This document shows positions 25,455 through 34,172 of a DNA stretch of 64,000 nucleotides, one piece after another. Every line of letters starts with the position of its first letter. The stretch's first letter is position 1. Source of the DNA: an uncultured Rikenellaceae bacterium. GTDB taxonomy: Bacteria; Bacteroidota; Bacteroidia; Bacteroidales; Rikenellaceae. A program made the translations under genes and the position numbers. The stretch covers positions 62,001 through 126,000 of the forward strand of contig CAMLTW010000006.1 in the NCBI GenBank assembly GCA_946486375.1, given 5' to 3'. The notes below the pieces were generated by a model. The model did no database searches, was not told the origin of the DNA, and was given only the letters and a program-made list of their open reading frames with translations.

Positions 25455-27737
25455 ATGGAAAGACAGACAACGAATGCGATGAAACAGACCAATTACCACC
25501 TGTTCGATTTTCTCGACTTCGATCCCGAACTCCGGAAGGACGAAGCGCTTTGGCGGGCGTGCCGTCCGACCGACATCCGGAACGAAGGGACGGACGTCGT
25601 GCTGACGATCCCGTTCCAGAAACAGAAGCTTTCCGGGGAAATGGAGGCCGATCGGTCGGCGCCCCGGAAGGAGTACCGGTTCCGTATTCGGCAATACGGA
25701 GACAAGATCCTGCGGTTGGGGATCGGATTCGGCGCCGGTGAGGAGATGCCGGATTCGGAGATGCTGCAAATGGACGGAAGTCTGCGGATCGAACCGCTGT
25801 CCTTTCGGAAATCCGAAGACGGAAAGGAATGGACGATCATCGACGGGACGGGGCGCGTGAAGGCGAAGGTGAATCTGCGGGAGCCGGAAACCGACTGGTG
25901 GAGCGATTTGCTGCCCGTTCCGGACGAGACGTTCGACATCGTTTTCTATCCCGAACTTCATAAGGAAGTGCGGCTCAGCGCCTACGATCAGTTCTCTCCG
26001 CCACGGCACGATGCGCTGGCGCTGGCCTGCGTGGAACGGAACGGACGGAATGCCACGGCGACCCTGTCCTTCCACGCCGCTCCCGACGAGGTGTTCGTCG
26101 GGACGGGAGAGCGTTTCGCCAAGATGGACTTGTCGGGGCGCACGTTCCAGTTGAAGAATCAGGACGGTCAAGGGGTAAACAATCGCCGGGCCTACAAGAA
26201 CATTCCGTTCTACCTGTCGAACCGGGGATACGGGCTTTTTCTGCATACGTCCGCCTATGCCAAATTTTCGCTGGCCGATCATTCCACCCGCTCGGTGCAG
26301 CTTTTGGCCGAACAGCCGTCGCTGGACGTGTTTCTGATCGGGGGCGAAACGCCGGAACGGATTCTGTACGGTTATCGGCGGTTGACGGGTTTTCCGTCCA
26401 TGCCGCCGCTCTGGAGTTTCGGGACGTGGATGAGCCGCATGACCTATTTTTCGGCGGACGAGGTGCAGAAAATCTGCGACCGGATGCGGCGCGAAGGGTA
26501 TCCCTGCGACGTGATCCACCTGGATACGGGCTGGTTTCGCACCGACTGGCTCTGCGAATGGAAATTCAATCCCGAACGGTTCCCGGAACCGGAAAAATTC
26601 ATCGCCGGCCTGAAAAAGGACGGCTACCGGGTGAGCCTGTGGCAGCTTCCCTATATCGCGGAAGACGCCGAACAGCATGACGAGGCCAAGGCGAACGATT
26701 ACATCGGCCCGCTGAAAAAGAAACAGGAAAGCGAAGGTTCCAATTTCAGCGCGCTGGACTATGCCGGGACGATCGACTTCACGTATCCGAAGGCGGTGGA
26801 ATGGTACAAGGACTTGCTGCGGAACTTGCTGCGGATGGGCGTGACGTGCATCAAGACCGACTTCGGGGAAAACATCCACATGGAAGCGGTTTACCGCGGC
26901 ATGGAGCCTGAGTTGCTCAACAATCTCTATGCCCTGCTTTATCAAAAGGCGGCCTACGAGGTGACGCAGGAGGTGACGGGCGAAGGGATCGTCTGGGCGC
27001 GGGCCGGCTGGGCCGGCTGTCAGCGTTATCCGTTGCACTGGGGCGGGGATTCGGCCTGCTCGTGGGACGGCATGGCGGGGTCGCTGAAAGGAGGGCTTCA
27101 CCTGGGGTTGTCCGGGTTCGCCTTCTGGAGCCACGACGTGCCGGGATTCCACGGAGTGCCCGATTTCATGAATTCCGTGATTTCGGACGATCTTTACCTG
27201 CGGTGGACTCAGTTCGGCGTGTTCTCTTCCCACATCCGGTATCATGGGACGTCGAAGCGGGAGCCGTGGCATTTCCCGAAGATCGCCGATGCGGTGAAAC
27301 GGTGGTGGCGGCTGCGGTATGCGCTGATTCCCTACATCGTCGCCCAGAGCCGGAAGGCGACCGAAAGCGGTTATCCGGTGCTGCGGGCGCTGGCGTTCCA
27401 TCATCCGGACGATCCGATGTGCTGGCACATCGACGACGAGTATTATTTCGGGGACGATTTTATGGTGGCGCCCGTGATGAACGGGGACAATCGGCGGGAC
27501 GTATACTTGCCGGAAGGGGACTGGGTGAATTTCTTCGACGGTTCGACGACCGAAGGAGGCCGGTGGCTGCGGAATTTCCGCGTCCGGCCGGAGGACATGC
27601 CGGTGTGGGTGCGCCGGGGAGCGCGGATACCGCTTTACCCGGAATCCGTAAGCTGCACCGACGAGATGGACTTGTCGAAGGCCGTGAGCGTAGTGGTCAA
27701 CGAGGCTTTCGAAGGCATCTGGAAGTATGTGAAATAG
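25455..27737 (+). CDS. GH31 alpha-xylosidase (YicI-like)
   Basis: 760 residues without a signal peptide, so cytoplasmic. The GH31 nucleophile motif is KTDFGE with D469, and the likely acid/base is D532 in HWGGDSACSW, 63 residues later as in YicI. KTDFGE, rather than WIDMNE, is the form seen in alpha-xylosidases. PSMPPLWSFGTWMSRMTYFS and the C-terminal beta domain are also typical. It would release xylose or a xylose derivative from an imported oligosaccharide. Alternative starts are 25455 and 25479; residue numbers use 25455. It lies 87 bases after the beta-helix gene. Confidence 0.92.
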   Translation: MERQTTNAMKQTNYHLFDFLDFDPELRKDEALWRACRPTDIRNEGTDVVLTIPFQKQKLSGEMEADRSAPRKEYRFRIRQYGDKILRLGIGFGAGEEMPDSEMLQMDGSLRIEPLSFRKSEDGKEWTIIDGTGRVKAKVNLREPETDWWSDLLPVPDETFDIVFYPELHKEVRLSAYDQFSPPRHDALALACVERNGRNATATLSFHAAPDEVFVGTGERFAKMDLSGRTFQLKNQDGQGVNNRRAYKNIPFYLSNRGYGLFLHTSAYAKFSLADHSTRSVQLLAEQPSLDVFLIGGETPERILYGYRRLTGFPSMPPLWSFGTWMSRMTYFSADEVQKICDRMRREGYPCDVIHLDTGWFRTDWLCEWKFNPERFPEPEKFIAGLKKDGYRVSLWQLPYIAEDAEQHDEAKANDYIGPLKKKQESEGSNFSALDYAGTIDFTYPKAVEWYKDLLRNLLRMGVTCIKTDFGENIHMEAVYRGMEPELLNNLYALLYQKAAYEVTQEVTGEGIVWARAGWAGCQRYPLHWGGDSACSWDGMAGSLKGGLHLGLSGFAFWSHDVPGFHGVPDFMNSVISDDLYLRWTQFGVFSSHIRYHGTSKREPWHFPKIADAVKRWWRLRYALIPYIVAQSRKATESGYPVLRALAFHHPDDPMCWHIDDEYYFGDDFMVAPVMNGDNRRDVYLPEGDWVNFFDGSTTEGGRWLRNFRVRPEDMPVWVRRGARIPLYPESVSCTDEMDLSKAVSVVVNEAFEGIWKYVK

Positions 27738-27744
27738 GCGGTTT

Positions 27745-28929
27745 ATGATTATGGAAATGAAAAAGACCGTTCGAATGAAAGTTGTGATGCTTGTCCTAGG
27801 GATGGTATGGTGCGGTGTTTCGGGACAGGCGCAGGAAGCTTATTCTATCCGGGGAAAGGTGAACGGGGTGGAAGATGGGACGGTGATTTTGCTGGGTGTC
27901 CAACATACCCGCCAAACCGAAAGCATAGCGCAGGATACGGTACGGGACGGAATGTTTTCCTTTGCGGGCCGGGTAGACAGCCTGACGCTGATGGCGCTTT
28001 TCGGTGACGGCAGGTCTGCGATTCCGCCCGTGTGGAAGGAGTTGTGGGTTGCACCGGGAGCAAAGGTTCGCGTGAGCGGCGATGACTGCCTGATCCGAAC
28101 GTGGCGGGTGGAAAGCGATTTGCCCGAACAGGCGGAAATGAACCGTTACAGCGAGCGGTTGCGTCCCTATGATCTGGAACAGCAGGTGTTATTGTTGCAA
28201 ATGCAAGGGATGGGCAGGAAAGACCCGCGCCGGGATTCCTTGAGAAATCGGATGGAGGTCGTTCAGGATTCGGGTTGGCGAGTGGAAGTGGAAATGCTCG
28301 AAACGGCTCCCGTAACACCTTATTGGATGAAACGGATGCTTTCCCATGCTCTTTCCTCTCAATATTCCGGCGGTGAATACCCTTTCCGGGATAGGCTGGA
28401 AATGCTGTGCGGAAGGATGAGCGATGTTCAAAAGGAAAGTCCGGAAGGAAGGCGGATTCTATCCGCTCTTTCCCCTGCCAAACCGGTGGCGGTGGGCGAA
28501 GAAATGGTTGACGGCGACCTGAAGGATGCGGAAGAAAAAACGCACCGACTTTCGGAATATCTGGGAAAATATATCCTGTTGGATTTTTGGAGCAGCGCCT
28601 GTCGGCCTTGTATCGCAGCGATGCCGGAAATGAAAGAGATTGCGGAAATCTTCAAAGATTCGGTAACCGTGGTGAGTGTCAGTGTCGATCCGCGACATAT
28701 TTGGCGAGGATTCACCGAAAAACGAGAAATGTTTTGGGCCAACTTATGGGACGAAAAGGAAAGCGGAGGGCTTGCCGCCCGGTACGGAGCTGCGGGAATA
28801 CCTCACTATGTGCTCATTTCCCCGACCGGAAAAGTGATCGACATGTGGGATGGATATGAAAGAGGGACACTGAAAGGAAGGATAGGAAAGGCGTTGCAAG
28901 GAGGGAAATCGAACGATAAGAAAATGTAA
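27745..28929 (+). CDS. TlpA-like thiol-disulfide oxidoreductase with DUF4369-like N-terminus
   Basis: 394 residues. A signal peptide (core VVMLVLGMVWCGVSG) is followed by a DUF4369-like beta domain (SIRGKVNGVEDGTVILLG), a helical middle, and a C-terminal thioredoxin domain from about 255 with the active site SACRPC and the cis-Pro region GIPHYVLISPTGKV. It should act in the periplasm. Base use is visibly less GC-rich than its neighbours, and such proteins usually accompany SusCD or metal systems, so it may have been inserted into this unit. Starts at 27745, 27751 or 27757 are possible. It is 7 bases after the GH31 stop. Confidence 0.87.
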   Translation: MIMEMKKTVRMKVVMLVLGMVWCGVSGQAQEAYSIRGKVNGVEDGTVILLGVQHTRQTESIAQDTVRDGMFSFAGRVDSLTLMALFGDGRSAIPPVWKELWVAPGAKVRVSGDDCLIRTWRVESDLPEQAEMNRYSERLRPYDLEQQVLLLQMQGMGRKDPRRDSLRNRMEVVQDSGWRVEVEMLETAPVTPYWMKRMLSHALSSQYSGGEYPFRDRLEMLCGRMSDVQKESPEGRRILSALSPAKPVAVGEEMVDGDLKDAEEKTHRLSEYLGKYILLDFWSSACRPCIAAMPEMKEIAEIFKDSVTVVSVSVDPRHIWRGFTEKREMFWANLWDEKESGGLAARYGAAGIPHYVLISPTGKVIDMWDGYERGTLKGRIGKALQGGKSNDKKM

Positions 28930-28941
28930 ACCGAGAACGAT

Positions 28942-30009
28942 ATGCAAAACATCTGGAAGGCGGACTGGGAGGAAACGAAGAAACGTTACCTCGACTGGTG
29001 GAACGGCAGGGGGCTGATCGTCAGCATGTGGGAACACCTGCAAAAGGACGGCGCACCTCATGAGGAGGTGCCGCAACCGGCCCCGGCGAAGGATTTGAAC
29101 CAGTTGTGGTTCGATCCGGAGTGGCGGGCCGACGACCTGCATTACCGGCTGTCCCGAAGCTCTTTCAAGGGGGATATCCTTCCGGTGGCCAATACGCAGC
29201 TGGGCCCCGGTTCGCTGGCGGCCATCCTCGGAGCCGAAGTGGAAGGAGGGGAGGACACGATCTGGATCAAGCACCGGGAGGATTACGGGGACGACATCGT
29301 GTTCGACGAAAACAATCCGTGGTGGAAGCTCCACCTCGACCTGCTGAGGGCCTGCAAGAAACGGGCAGGAGGGCGGTATTTCGTGGGGTGTCCCGACCTG
29401 ATAGAGGGGCTCGACACGCTGGCCAGCCTCAAGGGGACGGAGAACGTACTGATGGACATGGTGTTGCGACCGGAGGTGCTGGACGAACAGATGCGGAAAA
29501 TCAATGAAATTTACTTCCGGGTGTTCGACCGGATTTACGACATCGTCAACGAGGACGGGGAAATGGCGTTCTGCTACTTCTCCATCTGGGGGCCGGGGAC
29601 GGTTTCCAAGTTGCAGTCGGACATTTCGATCATGTTCTCGGAAGAGGATTACCGCCGGTTCGTGCAGCCGTACATCCGGGAGCAGTGTCAGCGGATCGAC
29701 TACACGCTTTACCACCTGGACGGAGTGGGAGCGATCCGGCACCTGGACGCCCTGCTGGAAATCGACGAGCTGAATGCGATCCAGTGGACGCCGGGCGTAG
29801 GCGAGCCGCAGGGAGGCGATCCGAAATGGTACGATCTTTACCGGAGGATCAAGGCGGGCGGCAAGTCGGTCATGGCGAGCTGGGTGACGCTGGACGAGCT
29901 GAAACCCCTGCTGGACAACGTGGGGCCCGACGGTCTGAGCCTGCTCATGGATTTCAAGAGCGAAAGGGACATCGATGCGGCGCTGAAAATCGCCGAGGCG
30001 TACCGGTAG
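28942..30009 (+). CDS. UroD-family corrinoid methyltransferase (candidate demethylase)
   Basis: 355 residues of the uroporphyrinogen-decarboxylase superfamily, without a signal peptide. The VGCPDLIEGLDTLASLKG segment and SIWGPGTVSKLQSDIS fit the methyltransferase side of the family rather than HemE; the LLFRQAGR-like N-terminus of HemE is missing. At the zinc-site position of MtaA/MtbA (HxC) it has H258-L-D260, so it probably does not bind a thiol acceptor through zinc. The next two genes encode a corrinoid protein and its reactivator, so it most likely moves a methyl group from a substrate to the corrinoid. Substrate unknown. Confidence 0.8.
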   Translation: MQNIWKADWEETKKRYLDWWNGRGLIVSMWEHLQKDGAPHEEVPQPAPAKDLNQLWFDPEWRADDLHYRLSRSSFKGDILPVANTQLGPGSLAAILGAEVEGGEDTIWIKHREDYGDDIVFDENNPWWKLHLDLLRACKKRAGGRYFVGCPDLIEGLDTLASLKGTENVLMDMVLRPEVLDEQMRKINEIYFRVFDRIYDIVNEDGEMAFCYFSIWGPGTVSKLQSDISIMFSEEDYRRFVQPYIREQCQRIDYTLYHLDGVGAIRHLDALLEIDELNAIQWTPGVGEPQGGDPKWYDLYRRIKAGGKSVMASWVTLDELKPLLDNVGPDGLSLLMDFKSERDIDAALKIAEAYR

Positions 30010-30104
30010 GCGCAGGTTTTCGCAGGCTGCTCCGGTCTCGGCGGCGTAAATGGGAAAGAACGGATATTTAGTTGTACATTCAGAAAAAAACGGGAGGAAC
30101 GGTT

Positions 30105-30743
30105 ATGGCGGATATGGAAAAACTTTATGAGGCCGTGCTCGGCGGAAAGCTGGAGCCGGCCGTGGAGGTCACCCGCGAGGCGATTGCCGAAGGGGCCGAC
30201 CCGAAAGAAATCATCAACGGCTCGATGATTCCGGCGATGGAGGAAATCGGAAAGCGGTTTCAGGAAGGGAAAGCTTTCGTGCCCCAGCTGCTTTTGTCGG
30301 CGCGGGCCATGAAGGGGGCTTTGGAACTGCTGAAGCCTTTGCTGAAGGGTGATGCTTCGGCCTCGGTGGGAAAAGTGGTGATCGGAACGGTGAAGGGCGA
30401 CCTGCACGACATCGGCAAGAACCTGGTGGCTTCCATGCTCGAAGGGTGCGGGTTCGAGGTGATAAATATCGGGATCGACGTTCCGGCGGAAAAATTCGTG
30501 GCGGCCGTGCAGGAAAGCGGCGCGGATATTCTGTGCATGTCGGCGCTGCTGACCACCACGATGACCTATATGAAGACCGTCATCGAAGCGCTGGAAGCGG
30601 CCGGGCTGCGCGATAAGGTGAAAGTGATGGTAGGGGGCGCTCCCATCAACCGGCATTACGCCGAACAGATCGGAGCCGACGGGTACAGCGACAACGCCAA
30701 TTCCGCCGTGCTGAAGGCCAAGGAATTGCTCGGCGTGGCTTAG
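30105..30743 (+). CDS. Corrinoid (B12-binding) methyltransferase protein
   Basis: 212 residues, cytoplasmic. Residues 1-85 are the four-helix cap domain (MIPAMEEIGKRFQEGKAFVPQ), and 90-212 the Rossmann-like B12-binding domain with D99-L-H101-D-I-G104 (GDLHDIGKN), where H101 is the expected lower axial cobalt ligand. The SALLTTTM loop and C-terminal VGGAPINRHYAEQIGADGY complete the family signature (MtaC/MtbC/MttC type). A GGAGG ribosome site lies just before ATG 30105, favouring this start over an upstream TTG. It carries the methyl group between the UroD-family protein and an unidentified acceptor. Confidence 0.95.
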   Translation: MADMEKLYEAVLGGKLEPAVEVTREAIAEGADPKEIINGSMIPAMEEIGKRFQEGKAFVPQLLLSARAMKGALELLKPLLKGDASASVGKVVIGTVKGDLHDIGKNLVASMLEGCGFEVINIGIDVPAEKFVAAVQESGADILCMSALLTTTMTYMKTVIEALEAAGLRDKVKVMVGGAPINRHYAEQIGADGYSDNANSAVLKAKELLGVA

Positions 30744-30755
30744 GCGGAAACGGAA

Positions 30756-31460
30756 ATGGAAGACCGACAAACCACCGAAACGCAGGTCGCTGCGCTCGCC
30801 CTGTCGGAGCTGACGCTGCCCGAAAGCGAAATTTACCTGACGCTGGGGTACGGCGGAACGGAACCTCAGGCGGACGTGAGGAAGATCATCGACGACGTGT
30901 TGGAAGAAGCCGCCCTGCGGTGTCGTCCGCAGATCGCCTATGCCTTCTTCGACGGGACGAAAACCGGGCCCGCTTCCGTACGGATCGGCGGCAGCGACTT
31001 TCAGTGCGGCCGGATCATCGGGAGCTATCTGGACGGTGCCCAGCGGTTCGTGCTGTTCGTCACGACGGCCGGGGCGGAGTACGATGCGTATCTGCACGGG
31101 CTGAAAGCGTCGGGAGACATTGTGACCGAATACGTGGCCGATGCCGTGGGGTCGGTGATCGCCGAGGCGGCGGTGACCGAGGTGCGGCGCCGGGTGGAAG
31201 AGCGGGCCGCAGCCGAAGGCCTGACGGTGACGAATCCGTACAGTCCCGGTTACTGTGGCTGGCATGTGCGGGAGCAGCGGAAGCTGTTTTCCCTGTTGCC
31301 GGAGGGGGTGTGCGGCGTGACGCTGAACGACAGCTGCCTGATGTCTCCGGTCAAATCGGTGAGCGGGATGCTGGCGATGGGGCGGACGGTGGTCAAGAAA
31401 CCGTACGCCTGCGATATTTGCGGAATGACGACTTGTTACAAACGGCGGCAGCGTACCTGA
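30756..31460 (+). CDS. Stand-alone MetH-activation-domain-like corrinoid reactivation protein
   Basis: 234 residues. The stretch NPYSPGYCGWHVREQRKLFSLL matches the SAM-binding RxxxGYxACPDHxEK region of methionine synthase's activation domain, and TLNDSCLMSPVKSVSGMLAMG matches its SxPxKSVSG-like end. No other MetH module is present. The C-terminus adds three cysteines, C219-x2-C222-x4-C227 (CDICGMTTC), a possible metal or Fe-S site that MetH lacks. It probably returns oxidised Co(II) corrinoid to Co(I) with SAM or a reductant. It begins 12 bases after the corrinoid protein gene. Confidence 0.85.
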   Translation: MEDRQTTETQVAALALSELTLPESEIYLTLGYGGTEPQADVRKIIDDVLEEAALRCRPQIAYAFFDGTKTGPASVRIGGSDFQCGRIIGSYLDGAQRFVLFVTTAGAEYDAYLHGLKASGDIVTEYVADAVGSVIAEAAVTEVRRRVEERAAAEGLTVTNPYSPGYCGWHVREQRKLFSLLPEGVCGVTLNDSCLMSPVKSVSGMLAMGRTVVKKPYACDICGMTTCYKRRQRT

Positions 31461-31515
31461 GGGTGCGCGAAAGGAACCTCGAATCATAAGTATGGATTAA
31501 ACGATTGGATTAGGC

Positions 31516-33090
31516 ATGAAAGGACATTTTCTGGAAACGGCGGACTGGGTGATCGTAGGGCTTTATTTCGTAATTCTGCTGGCCATCGGCCTGTGGGCGA
31601 GCTTTTTCAGGCGCAGCAAGGAACATTCGCTCTTTCTGGCGGGCAACTCGCTGGGCTGGATGAGCATCGGGTTTTCGATGTGGGGCACCAACGTGGGGCC
31701 TTCGATGCTGATCGCTTCGGCCAGCGCGGGCTTCACGTCGGGCATCGTGTCGGGGAATTTCGCGTGGTACGCCTTCGTGTTCATTTTCCTGCTGGCGATC
31801 GTGTTCGCGCCGCGCTATCTGGGGGCTAAGGTCATTACCCTGCCGGAGTTCATGGGCCGACGTTTCGGACAGTCCACGCGGAACATTCTGGCGTGGTACA
31901 CCATCATTACCATTCTGATTTCTTGGCTTGCCCTGACGCTTTTCGCGGGGGGTATCCTGATCCGGCAGATTTTCGGCTTCCCGATGTGGCAGTCGGCTTC
32001 CATCCTGCTGGTGATCGCCGCTTTCTTCACCATGCTGGGGGGACTGAAGGCGGTGGCCTATACCAACGTGTTCCAGATGATCCTGCTGATCGGCGTGTCG
32101 CTGGCGCTCACCCTGATCGGGCTGGACAAGGTCGGCGGCCCGCAGGCCCTTTTTGCGGAGACGCCGGGCAGTTTCTGGAATCTGTTCCTGCCCAACGACA
32201 ATCCCGATTTCCCGTGGCTGCCGATTTTGCTGGGGTATCCGGTGATGGGCGTGTGGTTCTGGTGCACCGACCAGTCGATGGTGCAGCCGATTCTGGCGGC
32301 CAAGAGCCTGAAACAGGGGCAGCTGGGGGCCAACTTTACGGGGTGGCTCAAAATTCTGGACGTGCCGCTGTATATCATTCCGGGGGTGCTTTGCTTCGTG
32401 CTCTTTCCGACGCTGAAAAATCCGGACGAGGCTTACATGACGATGGTGACCAACCTGTTCCCGGTGGGGATGGTAGGGCTGGTGATGGCCGTGCTGACGG
32501 CGGCACTGGTCAGCACCATCGGTTCGGCGCTGAATGCGCTCAGCACGGTTTTCACGATGGACATTTACGTCAAGAAGTTCCGCCCTCAGGCGGAGCGGAA
32601 CGAAATCGTCCGGGTGGGACGGCTGATCACGGTCGCGGGGGCCGTGCTGGCGATCCTGATGACGCTGGCCATCGACAGCATCAAGGGCCTGAACCTGTTC
32701 AACGTGTTCCAGTCGGTGCTGAGTTTCATCGCTCCCCCGATGGCGGCCGTATTCCTGTTCGGGGTGTTCTGGAAACGGACGACCCGGAAGGCGGCCAACA
32801 TGGCGCTCACGTTCGGCACGGTGTTCAGCATCGGCGTCGGGATTCTTTACCTGTGGGTGTTGCCGTCCGCGCAGTACGATTTCTGGCCGCATTTCATGCT
32901 GCTTTCCTTCTATCTTTTCGTGGCGATCTGCGTGGCGATGTTCGTGGTGACGCTGCTGGACCGGAAGGAGCAGAACCAGAATACGCTGGACTACGGCCGG
33001 CTGCCGCGGACGGCGATTTCGGTATGGGTGATGTGGATCCTGCTGATCGCCGTGATGATCGGGCTTTATTTCTTCTTCAACGGACATTAG
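31516..33090 (+). CDS. Sodium:solute symporter (SSS family)
   Basis: A 524-residue inner-membrane transporter with about 13-14 hydrophobic segments and the LeuT-like SSS pattern. Recognisable parts: DWVIVGLYFVILLAIGLW (first helix), GNSLGWMSIGFSMWGTNVGPS (helix 2, sodium-site region), the ITLPEFMGRRFGQSTRN loop and ALVSTIGSALNALSTVFTMDIY (helix 9, second sodium-site region). Sugar transporters of the SGLT type are the closest in feel, but substrate cannot be read. As the last gene of the cluster it would bring the small glycoside or methylated compound into the cell. Confidence 0.93.
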   Translation: MKGHFLETADWVIVGLYFVILLAIGLWASFFRRSKEHSLFLAGNSLGWMSIGFSMWGTNVGPSMLIASASAGFTSGIVSGNFAWYAFVFIFLLAIVFAPRYLGAKVITLPEFMGRRFGQSTRNILAWYTIITILISWLALTLFAGGILIRQIFGFPMWQSASILLVIAAFFTMLGGLKAVAYTNVFQMILLIGVSLALTLIGLDKVGGPQALFAETPGSFWNLFLPNDNPDFPWLPILLGYPVMGVWFWCTDQSMVQPILAAKSLKQGQLGANFTGWLKILDVPLYIIPGVLCFVLFPTLKNPDEAYMTMVTNLFPVGMVGLVMAVLTAALVSTIGSALNALSTVFTMDIYVKKFRPQAERNEIVRVGRLITVAGAVLAILMTLAIDSIKGLNLFNVFQSVLSFIAPPMAAVFLFGVFWKRTTRKAANMALTFGTVFSIGVGILYLWVLPSAQYDFWPHFMLLSFYLFVAICVAMFVVTLLDRKEQNQNTLDYGRLPRTAISVWVMWILLIAVMIGLYFFFNGH

Positions 33091-33110
33091 CCGCTTAGGG
33101 GCGGAGAGAA

Positions 33111-33144
33111 GGGGACGGGGCGCGGCTCCGTCCCCGCTTTTTTT
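33111..33144 (+). terminator. Terminator of the glycoside/corrinoid cluster
   Basis: An 8-bp GC stem GGGGACGG/CCGTCCCC (33111-33118 with 33128-33135) followed by GC and T7, 21 bases after the symporter stop. Confidence 0.85.
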
Positions 33145-33368
33145 GAGGCGTCGGATTTCCGGGAACGCGGACGAAACGCGCTGCTTCCGGAACGAGTGGG
33201 ATGCGGCGGACAAAATGGCCCTCCTGTCCGTTCGCGGCGGGGACGATCCGGTTCCCCTTTCCTTCCGCTTGTCCCGAAACGGCTTTCCGCTGTCCGGGCA
33301 CCGATTTTGCACGGTTCGGAACGAATCTGTTCGGTGCCGACGCGGCAGCCGGACGAAAAAATCCGATC

Positions 33369-33845
33369 ATGAAAAAAGTATGGGCCTATGTCCTTCCGAC
33401 GCTGCTTTGCTTTGCCGCCGGAGGCGTGGCGGCGTTTCTGCAAAGCGACTCCCTGCGGGAGTGGTACCCCTATTTGAACAAACCAGCGTTGACGCCTCCG
33501 AACGTCGTCTTCCCCATTGCCTGGAGCATCATCTATCTTTTCATGGGTATTTCCGCCGGACGGGTGCTGACTTCCGGTTCGTCCCGGCGCCGGGGTGTCA
33601 TGTGGATCTGGTACGTGCAGTTGCTCGTGAACTTTCTCTGGAGCATTCTTTTCTTCACCTTGCGCAGCCCGTTGGCGGGCCTGGTCGACATCCTGCTGCT
33701 CGACGGACTGGTGATCTGGTACATCGCGAGCAGTGCCAGGGTGCGGGCCAGTGCGGCATGGCTGTTCGTGCCGTACCTCTGCTGGGTGCTTTTCGCCACG
33801 TATCTGAACGGGTATATCCTGCTGATGAACGGGCCGGGACTGTAG
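33369..33845 (+). CDS. TspO/MBR family tryptophan-rich sensory protein
   Basis: A 158-residue integral membrane protein with five hydrophobic helices. The family signature PALTPPNVVFPIAWSIIYLF followed by MGISAGRV (residues about 39-66) and the WSILFF and YLNGYILLMN segments are clear. TspO binds porphyrins and tetrapyrroles and is linked to stress responses in bacteria. ATG 33369 is chosen; upstream in-frame codons have no membrane character. There is no obvious operon partner, but it lies next to the corrinoid cluster. Confidence 0.92.
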   Translation: MKKVWAYVLPTLLCFAAGGVAAFLQSDSLREWYPYLNKPALTPPNVVFPIAWSIIYLFMGISAGRVLTSGSSRRRGVMWIWYVQLLVNFLWSILFFTLRSPLAGLVDILLLDGLVIWYIASSARVRASAAWLFVPYLCWVLFATYLNGYILLMNGPGL

Positions 33846-34172
33846 GAATGAAGGGGCAGAGCCCCTGTGCTGCCGGGTCGGAGGGCTGAAAGCGAACGCG
33901 GAGTTTTCGGGCATACGTTTGCGCCGGGGGACGATCGGGCCGTCCTCCGGTTTTGCGGCCGGTTTCCCCTCTCAGGGAAAAGGAAGGGTTTGTTTGACAA
34001 GGACGGTCATTACGATTTCACCCCTGTCGCAGCTTGCTGTGACAGGGGTGATTTTCGTTTCCAGAGGCTTGTCGGTCAGCCTTTTTGCCTGAACCCGGAA
34101 TGCGGACTACGGCCGGGAGAACGGGAGCCAGATCGGGGTGCCGCCGAGCGTTCTCATGTCCGGCACGAGAGT
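33846..34172 (+). other. Gene-free stretch between TspO and DoxX
   Basis: Intergenic region between convergent genes. It holds one good hairpin (34018-34051); I see no coding potential that beats the codon pattern of neighbours and no RNA family. Confidence 0.5.
34018..34055 (+). terminator. Hairpin terminator downstream of tspO
   Basis: An 11-bp stem TCACCCCTGTC/GACAGGGGTGA (34018-34028 with 34041-34051) and a TTTT tail. It is 170 bases after the tspO stop. Confidence 0.55.

Noticed and set aside
24330..27428. A 1032-codon open frame on the minus strand
   Set aside because: It lies antisense to the GH141-like and GH31 genes, whose motifs are unmistakable. The frame is open because GC-rich codons on the plus strand leave few stops opposite; its translation is Arg/His/Pro-rich with no recognisable domain.
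28942..30009. HemE, the haem-pathway uroporphyrinogen decarboxylase
   Set aside because: HemE N-terminal signatures are missing and the neighbours are a corrinoid protein and its reactivator.
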